Assembly (NCBI GenBank): GCA_022113835.1
Contig: JAILWY010000016.1
Span: 2,886,001-2,950,000 of the forward strand
Length of the DNA: 64,000 nucleotides
From: Atopsyche davidsoni
Lineage: Eukaryota; Arthropoda; Insecta; Trichoptera; Hydrobiosidae
Direction of reading: 5' to 3'
Part shown: one piece after another, positions 12,561-25,800 of the stretch
Numbering within the stretch: position 1 is the stretch's first letter
Layout of the letters: every line of letters starts with the position of its first letter
The notes under the pieces: generated by a model
What the model saw: the letters and a program-made list of their open reading frames with translations, nothing else
What the model was told of the DNA's origin: nothing
Database searches by the model: none
Made by a program: the position numbers and the translations under genes

Positions 12561-15500
12561 AAAAACACTTACAATGAAATAGTTTTAATGATACATGTAC
12601 AATACAGTTATATATTATTTATGTGTCCACAACAAACTTTTCAAACACAATAATTTGTCATTTTAAATCTTAAATATGTTTTGTAATAAGATAGGTACTA
12701 TTGCAAGGGTATACATATTTTTAAATATCAATGGGAGACATGGAAGATACGAATCGAGTTTATCATTAGAACATTGAATATAAAATATATTCCTGTCAAT
12801 AAGCAACGACACCGCAAATTCATCAAATTCCAACAGGAAAGCGTTAGTGAAAAGTGGCTAGCGATGCCGATGCTTCCGACTCACTAGACCAGGCGTCGAA
12901 GCCTCCATCGGGACCCGGCTATCTAATGAGTGACGTAACAACATTATCAACGTTCATAGTGTGCTCCTCTATCAGGATAACTTAACGGTACCGAGATATA
13001 AATAAGTAAAACCCAAGTATGATACAACGCGCGGGAGTTCTCCAACGCGTCTCGATAAACTTTCAACCGAGCGAGCTAATAAACTTCTAGACTATACAAA
13101 TAAAGTTAAACATTACGCTATTTACTTTATGGTACAAATTATTACCAAAGTAAAAATATTTCGATTGATACAATCATATTGATATAACAACAAAGCAGTC
13201 AAGAATTCGATCCACTTTCAATATACTCCCTACTCCGAGTTATGTCATATAAACAATTCAATATCTACGCCTGAGTATGCCGGTGGTCTTCGCTAACGAG
13301 CTAAAGTGTGTCACGCCAGGTGGCCGTTCAAAACCCACTTTTCGTTTTATTCACTATTTTCAGACTACTCGACCGGCAAAAAACATACATCCTCCCTTGG
13401 AACCAAAATCAAAGCATATTCAGCTATAGTTTAATTATTATCTTACAATCAAGTATTTGATAGTACTCTCTCAACGGCTGAGAACTGACAATCGACACAA
13501 AATTATCGTGAACAACATTGTAGACTAGCTAGAGAGAAAGATAGATTATAGATTAAATATGAGAGTATTGGTCACCGATACTAATGAGCTATTATTAAAT
13601 CGTCAAAAATATATGCACAGATTTGATTTAGAACATCGCGAGTGATCTTCAGGGATGCACTGGTGGTCGATGACTTAGCATAAGGATATTAAGGCTTTAC
13701 ACGATCCGTCAATGTGACAATCAACATTTTGTACCTGAAACGTGAGTCCGTGGAAAATCTTAAGTAATACTGATTCAACCGAAAGGTTACATTTGTATTC
13801 GAAAAATATTGCAAGTCTAGTCATTCAGTAACAGTCAACCCGAACAGCCTCAGTATAAACCCAAAGAATACGGCGGCAAAGACTCCATTACGTTTACTAG
13901 AGGTCAAAGCTCTCAGTCCTTTACCACTGTGTACCACAAAATATACAATAGAGAACCGTAGTAAACGCAGTGACATGCGGCATTGTCAGATTTGTTATCT
14001 ATATGAATGTAAATGTGGAAAAATACAAGTAGAATTTAAAATTTGAGGTAAACATTATGCATATTTTTATTTAAAAATCTGACATTGCCACGTAATTTAA
14101 AATATCACTATTTAAACAAAATAATACTTTATAAATGTATTTTCCTAAAACGAAACAAAATTATGACATCATCAATGCTTGACAATTGTTTAAACCTTTA
14201 AGACATGTTTGTCTCCCATTTCACTAATTTATTTACAAAAAAAAGTCTTCCTAGATCAACAATCTAAATCTATTCTCTCTACGAAGGCAGTCTGTCCCGC
14301 TAGCACTGGCCTTCTCCCTTAATGCACTCGCATAAAACAAACTTATGCAATAGCACATCGACGCCAAAGTAAAAAAAACTCCCATAAGCATACTCCAGGA
14401 ATCCAGTGTTGAGCTTGCGGCGAGGCAGAGGCGGGCGCGAGACGCGGGCCCCGCAACTAGTGAAGACTACGTAAGGCTCTAATTCGATGACTTCCTTTAG
14501 TAAGCGCGACCTAATAGTCCAGACGAGGTTTATTAAATGGCACTAGCGAAATAAGTATAACAGACGATTCGGGACCAGAAAATACTCCTGTAAGACCGAG
14601 TGTCGTGCAAATGATACAGTGGAATCTGCACAAACTGATGTCGCAAAATGCACATTAAATTAAATATAAAGAGATAGCTATCTACAGAGGCTAACATTAG
14701 AATGATTGCTTTTATATATACAAGTTGTAGCTAAAGACGTCCCTCCAACATCGTAAGATTGGATGTGACAGACGAGTTGTCGACACTACATAAATATGAA
14801 TAGATTATGAAGAGTATTGTCAGCTTTCTGCCGGGCTATATGGTTTCAGTCTATTTAAAGTGACAAGGTTACGTAAGTACGGTAGTTAGTACTGCATCAG
14901 TGAGAAGACTTGCTTCAGCGCGGGGTTTACCGATGAACAATGTACTTAACAGCTTAAACGATATATTGCTTTTTAAAAAACATCCTCAATTCAAATTGTG
15001 ATCTGATACAAAGAGACGACAAATGCCGCAAGTTTATAACTTTGCGTAAATTCTCTGGCATAAATGAAGGTTTTAAAGGTTCTGTGATAATGATTTTTGT
15101 TTGTCAAATAATAAAAGAAAATAGCCCTACCTTCGATATGTAATAGTAATTTAAAATTAGCTTTTATCCATAAATTTGGAGAGTAAAAATATAAAGGAAC
15201 TATATTTTATTGACAAAAATTAGACATAAGTAATTAAACATAATAATTGATATGGATAATATAGATTGTGCCTGAGCATTTAAAATGGGTTTTAGAGATA
15301 AAACCTTCATGTTATCGAATACCGTAAATTATATTTATTGAGATAATTACATATTTTATGGTTAAAAAAAATAACCAAGCGTGCAAATGACACGGGGGGG
15401 GGGGGGGGAAACTTCTATACACAGGAAGTTGACGGAGGTCAGAGTCCTCGAACCCTACTCGGGGAGAAGTGGATCTCTAGATACATCAGGAGTGTAGTCG

Positions 15501-16830
15501 CACACAAGGTCCAAGTAGATATTTATTTAATATAAAAATAAACAGAATGTTACAGTAACAGACATCTATTAACATAAATAAGGATAGAATAAATAAAGTT
15601 ATAACATTGAATAGAGCATTAAAGGTATTTAGAGAATATTTCTAACTTTTTTACCATTACATTACCAACCTGCGGATATGAAACGTGATAACATAACGTA
15701 TGATGTAAAATCTACAGATAACACCCATCCTTACATACAAATGATTTTATGCTATTATTGATATCGTTATATTTAATACACATTTTAACATTATCATATT
15801 TTCAGTGAATTAAAGCACAATTAATAACTATTATGTATATGTGAGTCAGCAACAACATTTATAGTGTTTATTTAATAGCCGTTTTTTTTAATTTATGTAT
15901 GTTTCATTTTATATAATTTAAAATTGTCATACATCATTATTATCAAGATAAAAATATCTCTCAACGACAAAAACGAAAACGTGACAACAGTTTGTTTTTA
16001 ATAATTACATGTTCCTAGGAAAGAGTTAACAATGATCATTTAGTCGCGGGTGTCGCCGCGCATGGGGCCCCCCACCGGACGCTGTCTCGGGGAGTCTCAC
16101 CTGCCCCGCAAAATGTACATTTGTACAAAAACAAGGGAAAGTAACTGTAAACATTACAAATCTCAAAACATTGCAAAAAGACAGACTATCTGTCTGGGAA
16201 AAGCCAGCGGAGCGGTAGACGTGCACCTGGGGCACCCGGAGCCGACCGCCTCGCTGTCACATCTATATTATTTACAAAGACCCGACTAAAATTATATTAT
16301 GCATCATAATCATATTTTCGCTTTTCTAATACTGTGTAAGTGACTGATTCTCAGCGAAAATCTCCAAACAATATAATAATAAAAGTACGCTTTGAGGCAT
16401 CATTACCTCGACCTCCGACGTGTCGTATGAAGCGGTGTGGCCTCATTAGAAAAATACCAGATTAATCATTAACTATCTTTGGTAGCAAAGCATGGCATAT
16501 GATATGCACTGGGAAAACTCAAGAAAATATAGCAATATCTGAAAATAAAAATAAGATAAAAGGGCCGTCCATGCAGCACCTCTAAAGAAATCATTCATTC
16601 ATATCACATTTAACGCCAAGCACGCTCGATAAGAATAACACAAATAAATAAATCTCAACATAATTCTCAGACCTTAGTAAAAATAATATTTAAAAAAAAA
16701 ACACTTGCTTGTCTATCTCTAAATATTAAAAAAAAAACTGATTTCTATCATAACATTCATCTGTATGTCTTTCACTTGCACTAAATGCAACAAAACCAGG
16801 AATGTAAAAGTGGAGCGAGGAGGTGTCAAG
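12561..16830 (-). other. Non-coding, possible long 3' UTR of Eps15
   Basis: There is no coding frame with recognisable content over more than 4 kb downstream of the Eps15 stop. Base composition between about 12840 and 14960 and around 16040-16260 is less AT-rich than the surroundings, which would fit transcribed sequence. That it belongs to a long Eps15 3' UTR is an inference from position only. Confidence 0.3.
15394..15408. repeat. 15-base G homopolymer
   Basis: An uninterrupted run of 15 G stands out in AT-rich DNA. The next ~90 bases are unusually GC-rich and match nothing else in the window. It may mark a mobile-element end or a sequencing artefact. Confidence 0.7.
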
Positions 16831-19800
16831 TCAAGGAAGATCATCGTGGCAGGTCAGATTGCTGAGGGCCATGGCGATCTGAAGCTCACGGTCTTCTTTG
16901 TCTCGCCGCGCCCGACGCTCCTCTTCCAGGCGCCGGCCTTCTGCCGCTGCCCACGCCAGCTGCTGCTCTTCCGAAGGGATCCCCTGCATGCCTGTGCTGA
17001 TGCTCCCACTGTTGTTGTTATTGTTGCTGGTGTTGTTGTTATTGCTGGCTCCCTTCTTGTGCCTGCTGAGGCTACCCCCAAACACCGCTTGGCTGATGGT
17101 CTTGGCGTAGCGGTTACCTGGTTTGGGGGACTTTTCCTTCTTGAGCTTTTCTTTGGATGGCTCTTTTTCCTTGGTGGCCCGCTTATCCTTGGGACGGGCA
17201 AGGTCAGGTGCAGGAGACGGGGCACTCCAGTTGTCAGCTGGCCAGGCCTCGGCGCTGCCACCCCAGGTGGCCCAGGACTGGTTGTTGTTAACGGGAGCAG
17301 AAGCACGCCCGCTTTTGACGAAGGGATCGTCGGAGGGCAGAGGGGCGGATTGCCTACCATTGAAGGCATCGTTGTTATTTTTTTCAAAAGCCTTCATGCC
17401 TGAGGAGGTAGAGAAGAAGTCGTCGGTCTCAAAAGCAGCAAAGCCGGAGTTCTTGCTTGTATCTACCCGCGTTCCAAAAGCGTCCCGCGCTGGTCTCTCA
17501 GTGCGAGGCTCGTTTCCATCAGCGACGTCAGCAAAAGGATCGTCGAGATTGAAGGGGTCTTCGTAGCGGTAGTCTCGAAAGGGATCCTCTGTGAAGTCCA
17601 TGCCGGCCTTGGACTTGAGGGGAGTGGCGCGTGGGACGGTGGAGACTTTGACAGGCGGCTGAACACACAAGGGTACATTGAGGGTGACGGGGGGTGGGGG
17701 TTAATGAGTAGACGACCAACACGGCAGCGACGTCCGGTAGCAGCTCGTCCCCTCCCCTTAAAGCTGCAAGTGTCAGAGAAAACGCAACACATTGGGTTAG
17801 TATCGGTTCAATATTTGTTTCTAGTTGAAGAGTTTCAAAAATTTCACGAGTCGTTTGAAATGCAATCAAATGTTACCAGCAATATAAGATTAAAAAAAAC
17901 AATTACATAAATATGAACATCTACAACATGACTATCAAAATTTCAAGCTTAGGAGTTTCTAAGGACACAAATGCAGCGATCGAATCTATGATTTGATCGA
18001 GGGCACAATAACCAGAAACAAAATGAACTATGAGGTAGGTATTAAATTGTTACATACAGCGAATGATGAAGTGCAGCCAGACAGCCAAAACCTAAATCAA
18101 ATTAAAAACAAATACAACCAAAATAAGGGGAGGGGAATCAAAATAAAATAAATCTGAAAAAATATAAATAATAAATTAAAAACAAAATTAAACATGCTTC
18201 AATAGCAGTATTGGGATGACATGTTAAGATTTCAGTGATTTCACTTTTAGAAAACAAATTATCTTTAGAGAGTATTCAAAGAGTGAGCAGAAAAAAAGTG
18301 AAATATTTGCTAAAGAATGATGTTTTTATTAATTCATTGACTTTGACTTAGAGACTAAATAGTGCTTTTTAGAGTACTAGAGTGAGGATTAGATATATTC
18401 TGCAAGAAATATGTTTGATTTTGTAAAACTTGGCATGTGTGCAACATCTGTTGTAGCATTAGATAAGCATATAAAAGGCGATGGCTTCCATTGTTTTATA
18501 AACACGCTTTATTGAATCGCTTTTCGAGGCATAGCGGAATTATAAGTGCCCCACCATTTCGATGGCTAAATATCCACAGTGGGATATTTTCAATACCACC
18601 TTCAAAAATTATTGTACCCAGTATAACAAAGGTACAAAAATAGGCCCTCTATTTATGCCTAGCATTTCATTAGAAACAAGAAGCAGAGAGCCAAAATATC
18701 TATCGGAACATTCTACTCATATGATATGCACTATACATATTGGTAAAACCGATAATAATTTTGGAGCAATATAGGTTTTTTATTAGTCTAACGTTTCATT
18801 GCTCAAAGAGTTGAATAATGAATTATAAAAGTTTATTACTTTTTTATATAGAAAAACAGCGGAAGCAGTCACCGTTAAAAAATAAATAATGATCAAAAAA
18901 GTATGGAGTAACAACATATAAGTAAAATCATGCATACCTAGATTTAATTGCGCTGATAGCATGAACAAAGACCAGAGATTACAAGTAAACGAGTCATTTT
19001 TGACAAAAAAATCACACTAAAACACACCGCCTACGCTCAGGTCAGTCGGTGACACCACAGGAGGATGTAACCAGATGTATGAGGTAAAGCTAATACTTAA
19101 CATCATTCTAAAGTGTTTTAGAGATGGATTACTGCTTTTTGATTTTGGATATTTTTTTAGTAGCAAATTAAACAGAATTTCCATTTTCCTTCCAAAGTTT
19201 ATATAAGGAAAACTCGACTAGCAAATCATTTAAAGATTGGAATCAATAAATATTTTGCAAAAATTTAAACAATTATACTTTGATCAGTTAACTTCTGAGC
19301 CATTTTGAGATTGAGAAAATACTGTTATATAAAAGGGAACGTGTGATTGTTAAATGACCCAAGCGTAGTCTGTATGTATTGAATAATCCGAGACATGGGA
19401 AATTTTACTTGACACAGTGCCAACTGTTTGAAACATAAAGAACTGTAAAAAGCCAAAATTAATAATAAGATAAATTCTTAAATCAAACCCAGTACAGCCT
19501 CAATTATCTGAACAACTTCAATTTAGACTATCCATCAAGTAAAATATTTTAGTAAATAGTAAAAAAAAAAACGTTTTTAATTACTAAATAAATCTGTACA
19601 CTCAAGCCATCATCAGACGGAGACCCTCTAACTCGGGCTTCGTAGCACAGACCCGTGGAAACTTTTCACCCATGTTGAGGGTTCAATTTCAATGTAATTT
19701 TCTTTAGCATTTGCACACTCAATTATACTAAAGAAATATTCAGGTTAGATTAGAGACGGACCACTGAGGCTGTACTGCTGTTATATTTTTGACTAATTAA

Positions 19801-22800
19801 ATTTTATAGAATCAATATCCTTATAAGTGGGAATTATTCGTCAAGAGTTTGCACACAATAGGTAATCAAATATTCAAATTTGACATTTTGGGTTTTCAAT
19901 CATCAAAATACTTTAGAAAAATATATGAAAAAAGAAGTGAAGAAATTTGTTTTAGTAATAATTTTAAATAAAACAATACCTTTATAATGAGGCAAGCTCT
20001 TTTTAAACATGTCCTACTTATTGCACAGGTCTCATGCAATATTTATGTAAAAATAAAAATCACCACAAAAAAATAGAACATTAGATTCCTTAACGAATTG
20101 ATGCGCTCGCCCTTCCATCCAAAACAAACTTTTCAAACATTCGATGTTAACTGCGGACTCGTCTTGCACTCGGTAACAGGCGAGGAAGTAGTGCCCCAAG
20201 ATAAAATAGCTTGTTTTAAAATATTCAAACTTCACAAACTTACATCATACTTGTACCAATCGTGAATAAGCCGTATAAACTTAATAATCTGCTGCATCTT
20301 GAATGTTACAGAATTTTTAAGAAAAATAGAGCTCAACTGTCTAAAAGTGTGTAGACAAGACAAGCAAGCTAAGGGATAGCGAACCTTAGGACGTGTTTAA
20401 CGGTAACTTTTACATTATGGTGATGCCCACACTTTTAATGTCTCCCAATCGGTCTGACTCGGGTCAGATATGTCCGTGGCAACCGAGCTCTTGGTCTCTC
20501 TTTCTAGTATGATGCGACCATAAGATTGGTCTTCTCACTCGTTCACAGTTGATACAGATATGTTACAATCATTCTATTGTCACAAGTCAGAAAATAAGGA
20601 AGAATCTCGATTCATTATATAATAAAATTAATGTCTTCCGATTAAGGGAATGATAATAAAAGGGATAATTTTTCAGGACAAACAAATTAACCACCACAGA
20701 TAATGCAATAAATTCTTAGTTATTGATAACATACAATAAGTTGACTATAAACATGAAAATTCTACAAATTATAGTATCGTCAGTATACACTAATTTTTAT
20801 AAGTTAACTCCAATAAAATCATGCAGTTACATAAATTAAATAATTATTTTTTAACATATCATTTTATATAAAATTTCAGATAAACGTTTATACACAAAAA
20901 AAGCATTCACTAGTTAAATATAATATCAAAAGTAATCTGTATAGTATAAAAGAAAATTAAATAATCAATGGCTTGCCAAACATTGCTAATCACAAAAAAG
21001 TTCTTTGGATTTCAGATTTATTCATCAGTGTCATCAAATTTTCGTGGTATAGAAAGCAGTAAACTTGACAGATTTTTATACCTTAACTGTGAATTGGTTG
21101 TGCTACAATAGTTAATATGATATTGCCACTTGTTTAAACAAAGAAAAAGCACAGATGGTGGTACAGTAACTTTTTTGTAAATAGCACGTCTCGAGCGACA
21201 GTGGAGCGAGGTGAGTCTCACTCGACACTTACCTTGTTGGAGAAATTGGAGAAGTCAGCGTTGAAGTGTGCGGAGGCGGGCTGGTGAGGTCGCGGGGGCG
21301 CAGGACGCGGAGGCGGCTGCTTGTGCTTCTTAGGAGGCAGCGAGGGCGTGGGCGAGGGGGAAGGAGAGGGCCCGTCCCGAGTGGGAGCATGCAGAATGGC
21401 GAACGGGTCGCATCCAAACGGATCCTTGTTCTGGAACAACCCGTCAACATCATCATCAGAACATTTTTACCAAAATTAAATGCAATTTTTTTTGTCAAAC
21501 TTCAAAAAAAACGAAAACTTTCATAATTATAAAAAATCATATTTACATCATCAGGTTTTTTATTGTCTTGTGATCCATTGAAAGCGTCTCCACCAAAGGG
21601 ATCTGGCGTAGAACTACCAAAATTGCTAGCAAAGGGGTCAGAAGCAAAGCCATCCTGAAATGAGAATTAATTCATGAGAATCAAAAATCATCCTAATATA
21701 TGTCCATATTGCAGGTATGGAGGAAAGCGATAGACTTACGCTGGGTTTGCTGGCAGGAAAGGTGGCAGCGAAAGGGTCACTTTTGCCCGACTTGTTGAAG
21801 GGATCATCTTTGAAGGGGTCGCTGGAGAAGCCGCCCTGACCTGGACCGTTCATGCTGCCAAACTCTTGGTCTGGAGACTTACCATTCTGAAAACCGATGG
21901 TCGTTGTGTGAGGTCATTTCGGAAGGTTATATTCCTTTCTCACCTTGCATCCAGTCAACATGACATAAGGAAGGTTTATAAGCAAGCAGAATAACACTCA
22001 TTATATTGAAGAATAATGTAACACATATGCATTTCATTAGTTTTAGGGATTTGACCTGAGGTCCAAATTTATTTTTATGTGATTCAACGATATGAATAAA
22101 TTGTGTAGGTAGGTAGGTCAAAAATCATTTTTTTATTACATTTTGTTGATTTGAAGTAATTCAGATCTGATTAAGTGAATGTTTTCAAGAAATGCAGTGA
22201 AAATAAATAATTTATAATTCAAGTGAATTACTCTAGCTGCTAACAGCATCACTTATGAGTATTGAATGACTTTTAGTAGAATATTAATGTGGTCAGTCAA
22301 AGTAAACACCAGATAGCAAACGGAAGTCAGGAGAGTGACTCACGTGGTCTACAGAGGGGGTGGTGCCTTGCACGAGACGTTGCAGGCCTTGCTGGGACAG
22401 AGGCGGTTGAAGCGACAGATGTTGGGGCGCTGGCGCCGTACCACCACCCAGGGCTGTTTCCACCGCTGCCAGCGCCTCTTCAGTCTGCTGCTCTTGCTCC
22501 TCCAGGTGTGTCATCTTTACGTTGGCCTGAAATCAAAATACTTACTCAACATGATGGAAATTTTGTAATGAAATTATTGAGTATAAAATTGATAAAAATT
22601 ACCAACCAAAAAAAAGGACACTGCATTGAACTTTTATATTAAAAATTATCTAAATAAAGCACCAAAGCCCTTATTAAAATTCATGCATTGTGGTTTAAAA
22701 GCTTTTCATAAAACACTCCAGGTGATATAACTGAGTATTAGAAGCCTTACGCGACGGCTAGAATGACATTTTAAAATACCTTTAATGTTGATACCTAGAC

Positions 22801-25800
22801 AGTTGACAGTATCAAATTTCAAGATTATTCCATTTAATGCATGATGTGAGCAATAATATATGATGAAAGTACTGCTTTAGCTGAGACTGACCTGACTGAT
22901 GGCTAGCACAGAGCGCTGTAGCTCTCCGTTGAGAGATTCAACAGTGGCATTGTGAGTCTTGAGTTCGTCGGCCAGCTGCTGCTCAGAGCGCCGGAGGCCG
23001 GCTGCGGTTTCACGTCGCGTTGCCGTTTCGCTCTCTGCCCCGCGCACTGCCTCTTCTTGCGCCGTGGCCTGAACGCGCAGCTTCTCCACCTGTAAACCTC
23101 AGTGATTAGATTACGGTATTCACAACTAGACACTATTAACTGACTCTATAATGGTTGGACGATGACAGATGAATACAACATTATACACAATATTTTTCAG
23201 AAAATTTTCAATAATAACACACTGAAATATTAGTGATTTTATATTATAGTTAATTTATTTAGAACTTTCATAAAATATAAGTTATAAGAAATTGTTGAAC
23301 TGCAAATTAAATATTCATTGATCATGAATAAAATATTCAATACAATTGATAGCACCCACTTTGCAAAAACATACATCTTGTTGGTGAAATATATAAGCGT
23401 CGTTTATCCACTTTTGATCGAAAATATATTTTTAATACAGTTAGTTGCAATTTGATAATACTTATGTCCATATAAAGCATATTATTAAAATGCTGAAAAT
23501 CATCAACATTTGAAAAGAAATACAAAACAAATCTAATCTGATTGAATATAAACTTTAATATAACATCAATTGCTTATTTTTAATGCTCTATAAATTATAT
23601 AACGGATGTACAAGGCTTACAAGTTTCATTGATGGTATATTATTTAAAGGTTAATTCACTTGTCCAACATAATACTCCTATTACGAACAGCGTGATGGGC
23701 TAGGGAGGTGATCTTCACTGACCTATTACTAAAGACTCCAGACTAGAAACTAATGCAACAGTTCGCGTGCAGATCGTTAACTTCCCACTCACTGCCCGAG
23801 CCGGGGTCAGGACCTACTCAACGCGATGTCAGCTGTCGTTAGTTAGTATTTTGTGCAGACGCTGCTCTACATGTTGTTTTAGAATGTGCGGCTCATATCT
23901 CTCACCTGTGCTTGTAAGTCGTTTAGCCTCTTTTGAGCCTCTCCTCTCTGATTCTCCAGCTGCTTGAGGGTCGCAGCCAACGTATCCAATTCACTCTGTT
24001 TGTAAAATAAAAAAATTAAGTTAGTAATATGATACAATTTAACTTGCATATAAAATACAAGGCAATAATTTTTATATTTGCCAATTAATAAATTAATTTA
24101 AACAAAGCAGGTTTCACGATTTTTAGTGTTTGCTTGGTTGGTACATTTTTAAATAATTGACTTTTTATCATAACATATTTTTAAAGTTGCAGTATTTATT
24201 TTTTTGCATGAACCTAAAATGTAAAATAGCTAGTTTTTGTAAAATAATTAAAAATAATGATTTTAATGTGGCATGGAGAGAGTTTAATGCTCGACGGTTA
24301 CCTGAAGGCTGTTGGCCTCACTGGTCTTGACACGGATGGTGTGCTCCTTGCTGGACACCTCAGCCTCCAGTGTCAGACGCTCGCGTGCCAGACCCTCCAT
24401 GTCACGAGCCAGGGCTTCCATCTCCGGGGTGGCTTGTGGTCCCAAGGACAATTCCTAATCGTAACACCAATCAATAATTAATAAACTTGATTATAAGACA
24501 ACAGATAATGCTATAAAAATTGAACAAAACCTGAAGCTTGAGTAATGTTAAAAATAAAGGCAGTGGATGTTTAATTCTGACAGAAGTTTAGTTTTACACG
24601 AAGATCGATCGATTAGTTTTAACAAGAAGAGTTTTTATATGAAAGATGCGTCGTGTAGCTTAAGGATATTTGTCATCTAGTTCATTTGGTATAAATAATG
24701 AACAAATGATATTATTTTATATTTAGGAACTAGGTTCGAATTATTTTTTATTGATATTTACACAAAATTTGTAGAAAGAACATTAAAACAAAAGAAAAAT
24801 ATTCATACGTGGGAAGGAAAGCATGGCAAGATGGTGCCTTTTTGTGTGTATTTTCATTTTAATTTTAGGTGGAAATGCTTTCGACAAAAACATTTTTAAA
24901 ACAGCTTCAAATATGTTAGACACCTTAAATCTACTGAACATATCCTCATATGAAGATTTAGAATATTCACGTATGTTTAAAAAATTCTCAATAATAATTG
25001 TATTTAATATTATTTTGCGCAGTTCTCTAGCGAGAAGATTTATTCCTTTAAGATGGTGACAAAAGTAAAAGGGAATATTTGATAAAGCTATGGGAGGATT
25101 ATTATGAATGTATGAATGATTATCACGATTTAAGAAAAGAGACGAAGAGCCTACGTTCAGTTTCAATACTGATGTTTGAGTGGCAGTCGGTAGTGCTACC
25201 CTGTGCCTTGTGCATCCCTCCAGGAAAGCTACACAAGGTCATCTGGATTAAAAAGGTGTTTATTTATATATCATAATTATTCTCAATATAGATGTATATT
25301 TTTAATATGAATATCATACCCGAATTTCTCGATACTCGAGAAATTGCATTACAAACACCTATTGCGGAGATAATGCAAATACAATGCATTTTACACAATA
25401 TCAACAAAAAAAGTTTTAAAAACTAGCACCTGTTAATTATTCTAAGCACAATTTTGGGAGAAATGGACAGGGCTGGTTATATTACACCTTGATACACAAT
25501 ACACCCTTGGTTTAAGGTAGGTTTGTGTGTGGTCGCACAGTATATTAATTTCAGCCTCAAAATTTAAGAAATTGCTTTAATATCTGAGATTCAGAGCTAT
25601 AATGGCTCGTTCACTCTTTATATTTCATTCAAACACTTTCACATAACAGGCGGTAGCAACTATATTTGAAATCAAGATTTCTTTTTTATCTATTTTTCAA
25701 TGAAATTGTAACTATTCTACACTGCTTTTCTCATTTTTTATTTTACTAGGTTATATTTTATCTAGTGTATATTTTACCATATTCATATCAATATTCTTCA

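Noticed and set aside
15420..15500. tRNA-like words (GGTCAGAGTCCTCGAACCC)
   Set aside because: A T-arm-like TCGAACCC is present, but no matching acceptor stem or anticodon arm could be drawn.
16765..17566. Long + strand open frames
   Set aside because: They are antisense to the last Eps15 exon, whose - strand frame carries DPF and UIM motifs. The + frames are low-complexity and have no domain.
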